Shown in pieces: positions 5,813 to 12,087 of a stretch of DNA of 13,769 bases (position 1 is its first letter; each line of letters begins with the position of its first letter). Both the position numbers and the translations under genes were made by a program. Source of the DNA: Nitrospinaceae bacterium (GTDB lineage: Bacteria > Nitrospinota > Nitrospinia > Nitrospinales > VA-1); the NCBI GenBank assembly GCA_029261675.1, contig JAJDBA010000084.1, positions 1-13,769 on the forward strand, read 5' to 3'. Under the pieces are notes generated by a model. It was not told the DNA's origin. It saw only the letters and a program-made list of their open reading frames with translations, and searched no databases.

Positions 5813-7159
5813 TTAGTCAAGAACTGCCGCAATACATTCTTCGGCTGCATTCATCATTATTGTTATTTCATCTTCCGTAATCACAAGAGGCGGAATGAAA
5901 TAAATCACATCACCTAAGGGACGCAAAAACACTCCTCGCTTCAAACCTTCCAAATAAATCTTGTAGCCCACTCGACTTTCCGAGGGAAAAGGTTCTTTGC
6001 TATCCTTATTCTTCACCAGTTCCAGGGCCGAAATCATTCCCTGCTGACGAAATTCACCACACCACTTTGACTCATCAGAAGTCTGCTCGCCCAATCGCTT
6101 CATCTTTGCAATCTTTGGCACCAGCTTTTTCATAAAATCATTTTCGCTCAAAATAGCCAACGTTTCATTTGCAACCGAGCAAGCAAGAGGGTTGGCAGAA
6201 TAACTATGACTATGAATAAAAAGTTTTCCACTAGAATAATCATCATAAAAAGCGGAATAGATTTCGTCCGTAGTCATAGTGGCCGCTAAAGGCAGGTACC
6301 CTGATGTAATACCTTTAGAAAGACATAAAAACGTTGGCTTATATTCTTCACTCACAAAAAGAGAACCCGTGCGACCGAATGCCACAGCAATTTCATCAAA
6401 GATCAAATGCACAGAATGTGAATCACAAGCGGACTGTAACTTTTTCAAATAAACTGGAGGATAAATTTTCATACCCGCGGCACCCTGAACCAACGGTTCT
6501 ACAATCACACCTGCAATATCGGTTTCTTGTAATGCCTTTTCCATGGGCTCAAAACATTCCGCATTACAACTGTTGCGGTTAAGACCAAAAGGACAGCGAA
6601 AGCAATCAGGCCCTTCTACTTCCAGATTATTCGCTAAAACTTTTTCAAAATTTTTTCTAAAAATATCCACTCCACATACCGACAAGACCCCCAGCGTCTC
6701 GCCGTGATACCCTCCTCGCAAATATATAAAACGTGTCTTATTTTCTTTTCCTGACTGCTGCCAATATTGCAAACTCATTTTCAAGGCAATTTCGACTGAT
6801 GTTGAACCATTGTCGGAAAAAAACACCTTGCTCAAATTCTCGGGAGAAAGTCTCACCAGAGAAGAAGCCAAATCAATTGCCGGCTGATGCGTTATTCCTG
6901 CAAACATCACATGCGCCATTTTTTCCAACTGATTTTTTAAAGACGCATTCAGACGAGGATGGTTATGCCCCATTAAGTTCACCCACCACGAGGAAATTGT
7001 ATCCATATATCGTTTGCCCTGTCGGTCAAACAGATAAATTCCCTCAGCCCGCTCTACCAACAAAGGTTTTGTTGTTTCATAATCCTTATGTTGGGTGCAA
7101 GGATGCCAGACATTATCAAAGTCCCGGAGCAAATCAGATTCTGTTTTTCTATCCAACAT
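5813..7159 (-). CDS. bioA: Adenosylmethionine-8-amino-7-oxononanoate aminotransferase (DAPA synthase)
   Basis: From the ATG at 7159 the product has 448 residues, close to the family length. It converts KAPA to DAPA in biotin synthesis and is a PLP class III aminotransferase. The signatures are WHPCTQHKDYE (18-28), GGYHGETLG (149-157), IFDEIAVAFGRTG (254-266), the PLP lysine in LSKGITSGYLP (K282) and HSHSYSANPLAC. The substrate-binding segment reads PCT where E. coli has PYT. The DEIATGFG motif reads DEIAVAFG. A four-Cys cluster (about 186, 189, 198, 202) sits in the variable middle. An ATG at 7225 would add 22 residues but overlaps thiO by 53 nt and has no SD, so 7159, 13 nt after the thiO stop, is preferred. 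It is the middle gene of the cofactor operon. Confidence 0.93.
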   Translation of the reverse strand: MLDRKTESDLLRDFDNVWHPCTQHKDYETTKPLLVERAEGIYLFDRQGKRYMDTISSWWVNLMGHNHPRLNASLKNQLEKMAHVMFAGITHQPAIDLASSLVRLSPENLSKVFFSDNGSTSVEIALKMSLQYWQQSGKENKTRFIYLRGGYHGETLGVLSVCGVDIFRKNFEKVLANNLEVEGPDCFRCPFGLNRNSCNAECFEPMEKALQETDIAGVIVEPLVQGAAGMKIYPPVYLKKLQSACDSHSVHLIFDEIAVAFGRTGSLFVSEEYKPTFLCLSKGITSGYLPLAATMTTDEIYSAFYDDYSSGKLFIHSHSYSANPLACSVANETLAILSENDFMKKLVPKIAKMKRLGEQTSDESKWCGEFRQQGMISALELVKNKDSKEPFPSESRVGYKIYLEGLKRGVFLRPLGDVIYFIPPLVITEDEITIMMNAAEECIAAVLD

Positions 7160-7172
7160 TTTCAGCTCTGCA

Positions 7173-8276
7173 TTAAAGGTTATAACGGGAGGGGGAGAAT
7201 TCAGGAGTTTCCTTATCAAGGTCATCTCTGATAAGAGAAATCATATATTCCGCCTGATGAGGCGTTTGCAAAATTCCGTTGCGATAATGCCCTGAAGAGT
7301 AAAAAAGATTTTCATACCGCCCACTCCTTCCCATGATAGGCATCAAATCTTCTGCAGCAGGACGCAGACCCGTCCATGATTCAATCAACGATGCATCTTT
7401 CAGACATGGAAGAATTTCAGCAGCTCTTTCAATAAGTTCATCAATCACCTTATCTTCAATGGAAGAATCAAACCCTCTATCTTCCATGGTAGAACCAACC
7501 ACAATTCCATTACCTTCTTTCCAAGGTGCAATATAGGTCATCATACCGTGAATCGTGTAGTCAAGAAATTGGTCTTGCAATTGTAAGCGGCACATCTGCC
7601 CTTTGATCGGCTTCAATGGAAGGTTCACATCCAGCACCTTTGCTAATTGAGCAGACCAACTACCCGATGCCAGAACAAATTTATCACCTGCGATTTCCCC
7701 AGCATCTGTAACAGCTGCGCATACAGAAGATTCCTTGCGAATAAATCCGGATACATTTGCTTCTAAAATATGGACCCCCAATTTCCTGGAAGCTGCCATG
7801 AGTGAATCATGCAGTTGCCGGTTATTCACCTGTCCTTCTCCAACCCACATGATTTCGCCACATTCTTTAGATAAATAAGGAGACTTCTCTTTTATTCTAT
7901 TTTCATCCCATACTTCATGAGGGATCGATTCCGATTCAAAAAAATGTTTGCGCTCATCCCAGGTATCTGGAAAAGAAGAAGATGGCATCAACGAGCCTGC
8001 CTGAGAAAAATAAACAGGAACCCCGCTCACCGAGGTCAGCTTTTCGAGAAATTCCGGAAACATATTCAATGATTCACGACAAAACTCGAAAAAAGGATCC
8101 GCCACCTTACACTCACAAAAAGGTGCCAGCATCCCTGCAGCGGCTCGGGAAGCCTGAAGTGAGTTAACCGGATCACCAAGAACCGTTACCTGAAGTTGCG
8201 GATCTTCCTGCTTCAAACGGTAGGCAATGCTATGCCCAATCACCCCTGAACCAATAACTACAATGTCAAAACCCAT
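7173..8276 (-). CDS. thiO: Glycine oxidase ThiO (FAD-dependent)
   Basis: The 367-residue product has an N-terminal FAD-binding Rossmann motif, FDIVVIGSGVIGHSIAYRL (GxGxxG at 9-14), then the ASRAAAGMLAPF segment characteristic of ThiO and DadA-type DAO enzymes. VLASGSWSAQLAKVL, KPIKGQMCRL and the C-terminal LRPAAEDLMPIMGRSGRYENLFYSSGHYRNGILQTP follow, all typical of ThiO. It oxidises glycine to iminoacetate (dehydroglycine) for the thiazole ring of thiamin. The ATG at 8276 is preferred because gtgag lies 5 nt upstream; a GTG at 8285 would add 3 residues. It heads the operon with bioA and the PTPS-family gene. No thiG, thiS or other thi gene is in view, and the leader (about 46 nt) is too short for a TPP riboswitch. 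Confidence 0.93.
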   Translation of the reverse strand: MGFDIVVIGSGVIGHSIAYRLKQEDPQLQVTVLGDPVNSLQASRAAAGMLAPFCECKVADPFFEFCRESLNMFPEFLEKLTSVSGVPVYFSQAGSLMPSSSFPDTWDERKHFFESESIPHEVWDENRIKEKSPYLSKECGEIMWVGEGQVNNRQLHDSLMAASRKLGVHILEANVSGFIRKESSVCAAVTDAGEIAGDKFVLASGSWSAQLAKVLDVNLPLKPIKGQMCRLQLQDQFLDYTIHGMMTYIAPWKEGNGIVVGSTMEDRGFDSSIEDKVIDELIERAAEILPCLKDASLIESWTGLRPAAEDLMPIMGRSGRYENLFYSSGHYRNGILQTPHQAEYMISLIRDDLDKETPEFSPSRYNL

Positions 8277-8323
8277 ATTTCTCACTTTGAACAGATTGCC
8301 CTCTTGCTACCTTAAACCTGATT

Positions 8324-8352
8324 ATGATATTTTAGAAGCTAATGATTATATA
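8324..8352 (+). promoter_or_regulatory. Possible divergent promoter of the glycan operon
   Basis: On the plus strand ATGATA (8324-8329) and TATATA (8347-8352) stand 17 nt apart, each matching 4 of 6. They overlap almost exactly with the thiO promoter on the other strand, so the two operons could exclude one another's polymerase. The match is modest. Confidence 0.3.
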
Positions 8353-8357
8353 GCCAA
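8329..8357 (-). promoter_or_regulatory. Promoter of the thiO-bioA-PTPS operon
   Basis: On the minus strand TTGGCT (8357-8352, 4 of 6) is followed by a 17-nt spacer and TAAAAT (8334-8329, 5 of 6). Transcription would start near 8322, giving a leader of about 46 nt before the thiO ATG. Confidence 0.6.
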
Positions 8358-8402
8358 ATCCTTTAAATCGAAAGATGGGTGTTTAGCCCTAAAAATAAAC
8401 TT

Positions 8403-9047
8403 ATGACAGAAGAAAACAATCAAGACATAGCTGTTGACGAAGCAAGAGAAAATGCAGGAAAAAGAGTCGATCCCATCCTTGATCTTCTGGAAGTTGAAAA
8501 TGCTGATGTCGACAAAAACATCATTCGAGAAAAGTTCATCGATATTTGGGGATATGAAAATGGCGATGAGCTTTCAGAAGAAGAACAATATATGACTTTA
8601 GTCGCGTCCTTTATATACAACACACATAATGTCATGGATGAAGCCAATGTCAGAATGGATAAAGCAAGAGCGGCGATTATTTCTGCCTTGAGCAAGTGGA
8701 AACAACCCGAAAGAGATAAGCTGATAGAAAAAGAAAAAGCATCTGACAATCCCTTTAAAACTTTCGTTGAGAATCATCAACCCGAAGTGGACAATACCCA
8801 TACATGGAGGCACTTCCTTCTCGAACATAAAAAAGCAGACGAAAAGCAATGGGTGTACAAAATGAAGAAATGTTGGTTCGCCCAGTTTTTCATTCGCTTC
8901 GGGCGCGTCGACTACATCCAAACCGCTTGCGAGTTCGATAAGATCGCCTGGGAAAGTCGAAAAGAGTATGTCGACTTAAAATTGAGCAATCTCTTTGCCA
9001 ACCTGGGAAAACTTTGCCAATTCGATTACAAGCCCAAAAAAGAGTAA
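8403..9047 (+). CDS. Hypothetical protein, possible ATC-hydrolase-like (PF14196) domain
   Basis: From the ATG at 8403 the protein has 214 residues. A GTG at 8379 would add 8; neither start has a convincing SD. The N-terminal half is acidic and helical with no signal peptide. The C-terminal part (about 150-210) reads KKCWFAQFFIRFGRVDYIQTACEFDKIAW, then LSNLFANLGKLCQFDY. This resembles the L-2-amino-thiazoline-4-carboxylate hydrolase-like family, whose pattern is roughly 'C.f..ff..lG......C..D.......l.....lA.G...C.F.y'. Cys157, Cys176 and Cys205 fall at the matching places. The match is from pattern memory and distant, so no reaction can be claimed. It is the first gene of a plus-strand operon, ending 25 nt before the glycosyltransferase start. 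Confidence 0.75.
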   Translation: MTEENNQDIAVDEARENAGKRVDPILDLLEVENADVDKNIIREKFIDIWGYENGDELSEEEQYMTLVASFIYNTHNVMDEANVRMDKARAAIISALSKWKQPERDKLIEKEKASDNPFKTFVENHQPEVDNTHTWRHFLLEHKKADEKQWVYKMKKCWFAQFFIRFGRVDYIQTACEFDKIAWESRKEYVDLKLSNLFANLGKLCQFDYKPKKE

Positions 9048-9062
9048 ATTGCACTCCTGAAC

Positions 9063-9075
9063 AGAGGCCAAAATT
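9063..9075 (+). promoter_or_regulatory. Shine-Dalgarno and AUU start that set the glycosyltransferase N-terminus
   Basis: agagg (9063-9067) is followed by a 5-nt spacer and ATT (9073-9075), then aaa-cgc-atc-gct. The conserved strand begins within three codons. The nearest in-frame CTG codons (9211, 9307, 9355) all lie after the HGYGHASR motif, so none can be the true start of an intact enzyme. AUU starts are rare and sensitive to IF3, as in infC. Confidence 0.7.
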
Positions 9076-10125
9076 AAACGCATCGCTTACTACATCAGCG
9101 CCCATGGTTATGGGCACGCCTCTCGCTCTGTTCCCGTTTTAAGGCAACTAATTCGCTCCCACAATCTTTTCATAAAATCGGCAATCACCTGCGATTTTTT
9201 CAAAAAAGAACTGGGGCAAAATTTCCATCACGTCCAACAGAATGTAGATGCCGGTTGCCAGCATTCAGACTCTTTACAAATCGACACGATCAACTCCTTT
9301 CGCAATCTGAAATCATTTTTTGCAAGTGCTCAATTAAGAAAAGAAGAAAAATGGCTGAAGGACAACAAGATAGACCTTGTTATTTCCGATGTCGCAAGCT
9401 TGCCAATGAAAGCAGCAGGAAATTTAAAAATACCCACAATACTCATAGGTAACTTTACCTGGCATGATATTTATTCCCATTTCCCAGAATCCCCGAATGA
9501 AACATATCTAATACAGTCTTTAGCTGAAGAATATTCCCATGCCACCTTGCAAATTCTGCCGCAATGCCATTTGGACAATAAAATAATCCATCATAAAAAA
9601 GAAGTTGGGTTCATTTTCAACAATGCAAAAAATATAAAAAACAAGCTCATATCCTTCCTCGGTAAAACAGCAGAAAACAAAACTCTGGTTTTTATTTATT
9701 TAGGAGAACATGGAACCCACGCGGTAAATTGGAAAAACATTGAAGAGAATAAGGACTGCTTCTTTTTAACTCGCGATCCCATCAAACATCCGGCCATACA
9801 CTTACTCGATGAGAAATTCTCGTATCACGATTTAATTGCCAGTTCGGATATAATACTCACCAAAGGCGGCTATTCCACGCTGGCCACAGCCTTCGCAAAT
9901 AATAAACCCGTAGTCACTTGTGAAAGAAATGACTTTTATGAATTCGAAGCCGTCCGCGAATACCTTCAAAATCGACAAGTTGGCATCATCGTTAAGGGCG
10001 CACCTTTTTACCAGGGAGACTGGCAGGAACCCATCAAGGAAGCCTTAAAATTAACCGTTAAGAATAAAGTCCCACTAAACGGGGAAATAGAAATCGCTGA
10101 AATAGCCCAACAAATGCTTTCATGA
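9073..10125 (+). CDS. GT1/MurG-like glycosyltransferase, probable AUU start
   Basis: The protein has 350 residues if translation starts at ATT 9073. The frame is open from a TGA at 9058-9060, and it has no ATG, GTG or TTG before TTG 9400. The N-terminus KRIAYYISAHGYGHASRS (2-19) is the hallmark first strand and glycine loop (HGxGHASR) of this family and lies wholly upstream of 9400. agagg at 9063-9067 stands 5 nt before ATT, an ideal SD spacing. The C-terminal half has the nucleotide-sugar site TKGGYSTLATAFANNKPVV (GG at about 265) and ends in a family-like ER.DFYEFEAV segment. The fold matches glycosyltransferases related to MurG and to the N-terminal part of L-arabinokinase-like proteins. 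Sugar and acceptor are unknown. It overlaps the next gene by 4 nt. Confidence 0.88.
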   Translation: MKRIAYYISAHGYGHASRSVPVLRQLIRSHNLFIKSAITCDFFKKELGQNFHHVQQNVDAGCQHSDSLQIDTINSFRNLKSFFASAQLRKEEKWLKDNKIDLVISDVASLPMKAAGNLKIPTILIGNFTWHDIYSHFPESPNETYLIQSLAEEYSHATLQILPQCHLDNKIIHHKKEVGFIFNNAKNIKNKLISFLGKTAENKTLVFIYLGEHGTHAVNWKNIEENKDCFFLTRDPIKHPAIHLLDEKFSYHDLIASSDIILTKGGYSTLATAFANNKPVVTCERNDFYEFEAVREYLQNRQVGIIVKGAPFYQGDWQEPIKEALKLTVKNKVPLNGEIEIAEIAQQMLS

Positions 10126-11072
10126 AAAATCCCGATATTACTCTAATCATCACCAACTGGAATGGCACAGACCTGCTACGCGAATGTCTGCCCAGCGTTC
10201 TGAAAGCTGTTGCCTTCGATTCAAAGCGTTACTATGAAATCATGGTGGTAGATGATTGCAGCACCGACGACAGCCTGGCAATTCTTGAAAAAGAATTCCC
10301 AGAGGTAAGGAGAATTAAAACTCCTGTCAATTTAGGATTTCAACGAGCCAACAATTATGGCATAGAGCAAACCCAATCCCGATTGGTCATGCCCATGAAT
10401 AATGATATCAAACTGGATCAAGATGCCCTCTTCCATCTAGCCGAACATTTTGAAAAAGGAGATGTATTCTCCGTAAGTGGAAAGTTTTTTGGATTCGACG
10501 GCAAAACCTTTCTTTATGGAAACCGAGGAGGGTATTTTCGAAACGGACATTTCTATCTCTACGAGAAGGAACCGAATGATGATACACAAACCCTCTTCGC
10601 TTGCGGTGGCGCATTTATGGTCGACCGAAAACGCTATTTGCAACTGGGCGGATTCGACAACCTATATCACCCTCTATACTACGAAGAGATCGACCTTTCT
10701 TACCGGGCATTAAAAAGAGGCTGGGAAGTTCTCTACGAACCAAAATCTATTGCCTATCATAAAGTGCAATCAACGATTACCAAACAAGAAAAAAAGCGAC
10801 GCATCGGATTGATCTCCGCACGCAACAATTATCTTTTCGTGTGGAAAAACATTTCAGACACCTCTCTTACCTTGCAGTTCCTTTTTTTCATTCCTCTGTT
10901 TCTTATCCGTGATCTTTTTAAATTGAAGAGTCGGTTTTGGATCGCCTTTTTTATGGCATTACAAAGAATGCCTGCGGCTCTTAAATCTAGAAAAGCAGAA
11001 AAAATAGATTCGTTGTTTTCAGATCAGGAAATCCTCAGAAAGATAAATATCAATTCAGAGCATCGGGCTTAG
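10122..11072 (+). CDS. GT2 family glycosyltransferase (rhamnosyltransferase-like)
   Basis: The 316-residue protein has the GT-A fold. It opens with ITLIITNWNG, followed by VVDDCSTDDS (D44, D45), LGFQRANNYGI and the metal-binding DxD-like NNDIKLD (93-99). The acceptor-side signature CGGAFMVDR...GGFDNLYHPLYYEEIDLSYRALKRGW (161-201) contains the catalytic-base region EEIDL. This arrangement is typical of WbbL/RfbN-type rhamnosyltransferases and other GT2 enzymes that add single sugars to lipid-linked or surface glycans. A hydrophobic stretch (LTLQFLFFIPLFLIRDLF, 249-266) followed by basic residues probably anchors it to the inner membrane. Its ATG overlaps the upstream stop (ATGA), so the two glycosyltransferases are translationally coupled. 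Donor and acceptor are not predictable from sequence. Confidence 0.92.
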   Translation: MKNPDITLIITNWNGTDLLRECLPSVLKAVAFDSKRYYEIMVVDDCSTDDSLAILEKEFPEVRRIKTPVNLGFQRANNYGIEQTQSRLVMPMNNDIKLDQDALFHLAEHFEKGDVFSVSGKFFGFDGKTFLYGNRGGYFRNGHFYLYEKEPNDDTQTLFACGGAFMVDRKRYLQLGGFDNLYHPLYYEEIDLSYRALKRGWEVLYEPKSIAYHKVQSTITKQEKKRRIGLISARNNYLFVWKNISDTSLTLQFLFFIPLFLIRDLFKLKSRFWIAFFMALQRMPAALKSRKAEKIDSLFSDQEILRKININSEHRA

Positions 11073-11077
11073 ATCCC

Positions 11078-11995
11078 ATGGCGAAAATAAATATCTTCTG
11101 CAAAGCCTCGTTCACATATGGCATGGGGCATCTGATCCGACAAATTCGCATCGCCAACGAAATTCGAGATCATAACAATATTTTTTTCTACATCCCAGAT
11201 TTTCCCGCAGCCGCAAATATTCTTAAACAACACGGTTTTTCGTTTTCAACAGTTGAAAGTTTCAGTCCAGCTAATGCCGATATAACAATACTCGACATTC
11301 AAGACACGACAGCCATTTTCATTCAAGAGTTAAAACAACAATCGAAAAAAATAATAAGCTTTGAAGACCAAAGCAAAAACCATGTTGATCTGCTGATCGA
11401 CTGCAATAAAAATGCAGACGAAAAAGCAGACATGAAAACCCTGTTCGGCTTGCCTTATGCGGTGCTCGCACCTGAGTTTGAACAACTCCATTCAGAGAAA
11501 CGGAAGTTTCCAAAGCAAATTCAGTCGTTACTTATCACCTTCGGCGGCACCGACCCCCATGACATCACACTTGATCTTGTAAAACATATTCCAGATCATT
11601 TTAAAACCACAATCGTTACAGGGTTCCACAATCAGAATGCGTCACAGGGACTTGGCAATGCTCATGTGGTTCAAAATGTTCAGGATATGGCACGAATCCT
11701 TGCAGATCATGATGCAGTCTTTTGTTCAGGAGGTGTGACCTTGCACGAAGCGATGTGTGTAGGAACTCCAGCATTCGTGATCAATCAAGTAGAGCATCAA
11801 GAGGACAAAGCTAAAGCAGCAGAAAGCGTTGGCGCGGCGATTAATCTCGGTCAGTCAAAGTCATGGGACAAAAACCGTTTACCGGAAATATTCAAACTTG
11901 AAAACGAAAGTTTGGAAACAATGAGCGCGGCAGGGAAAAAATGCATCGATGGTAAAGGACTAAAAAGAGTAGTAAAAGCTATTATTTCGGTGTAG
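11078..11995 (+). CDS. PseG/SpsG-like nucleotide-sugar hydrolase or glycosyltransferase
   Basis: The 305-residue protein has the GT-B-like fold of PseG, which cleaves UDP from a 2,4-diacetamido sugar in pseudaminic acid synthesis, and of the spore-coat protein SpsG. The N-terminal loop YGMGHLIR (14-21) carries His18, equivalent to the catalytic His of PseG. ISFEDQSKNHVDLLIDCN (93-110) matches the family's second motif. LLITFGGTDPHDITL (151-165) and FCSGGVTLHEAMCVGTPAFVINQ (215-237) form the UDP-binding site. It starts 5 nt after the GT2 gene and closes the operon. No pseB, pseC, pseH or pseI homologue is in the window, so it may be a stand-alone hydrolase or act as a glycosyltransferase. Family assignment is firm; the reaction is inferred. 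Confidence 0.82.
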   Translation: MAKINIFCKASFTYGMGHLIRQIRIANEIRDHNNIFFYIPDFPAAANILKQHGFSFSTVESFSPANADITILDIQDTTAIFIQELKQQSKKIISFEDQSKNHVDLLIDCNKNADEKADMKTLFGLPYAVLAPEFEQLHSEKRKFPKQIQSLLITFGGTDPHDITLDLVKHIPDHFKTTIVTGFHNQNASQGLGNAHVVQNVQDMARILADHDAVFCSGGVTLHEAMCVGTPAFVINQVEHQEDKAKAAESVGAAINLGQSKSWDKNRLPEIFKLENESLETMSAAGKKCIDGKGLKRVVKAIISV

Positions 11996-12020
11996 CAAAC
12001 CGAAAGATAACCCTCTCAAT

Positions 12021-12069
12021 CCCCCTTGTCAGGGAGAAGTTATTTAAATGCCCCCCCTGTTAAGGGGGG
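12021..12069. repeat. Two tandem G/C-tract palindromes between convergent genes
   Basis: The first is ccct-tgtc-aggg (12023-12034). The second is cccccc-tgttaa-gggggg (12052-12069). They share the layout C-tract, ttgtca- or tgttaa-like centre, G-tract, flanked by aat and att. Such 'aatccccc...gggggatt' units are often dispersed, REP-like elements in bacterial genomes. The place between the ends of two convergent genes suits a REP element or a bidirectional terminator. No strong T tract follows on either strand. Confidence 0.45.
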
Positions 12070-12087
12070 ATTAAAAACTTATCAGGT

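Noticed and set aside
5315..5917. 200-codon plus-strand open frame
   Set aside because: It is antisense to the PTPS gene and the end of bioA, has no SD, and its translation resembles no protein.
8277..8330. TPP riboswitch before thiO
   Set aside because: The leader from the predicted start is only about 46 nt and no CUGAGA-type thi box is seen.
9048..9400. A frameshift or truncation of the glycosyltransferase
   Set aside because: The frame is continuous from 9061 to 10125 with no stop; only the start codon is unusual, so no frameshift is needed.
9255..9452. Separate plus-strand open frame inside the glycosyltransferase gene
   Set aside because: It overlaps the real frame, which encodes the HGYGHASR and GGYST motifs, and has no SD or family signature.
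10408..10643. Minus-strand open frames within the GT2 gene
   Set aside because: They are antisense shadows of a gene with clear GT2 motifs and lack start signals.
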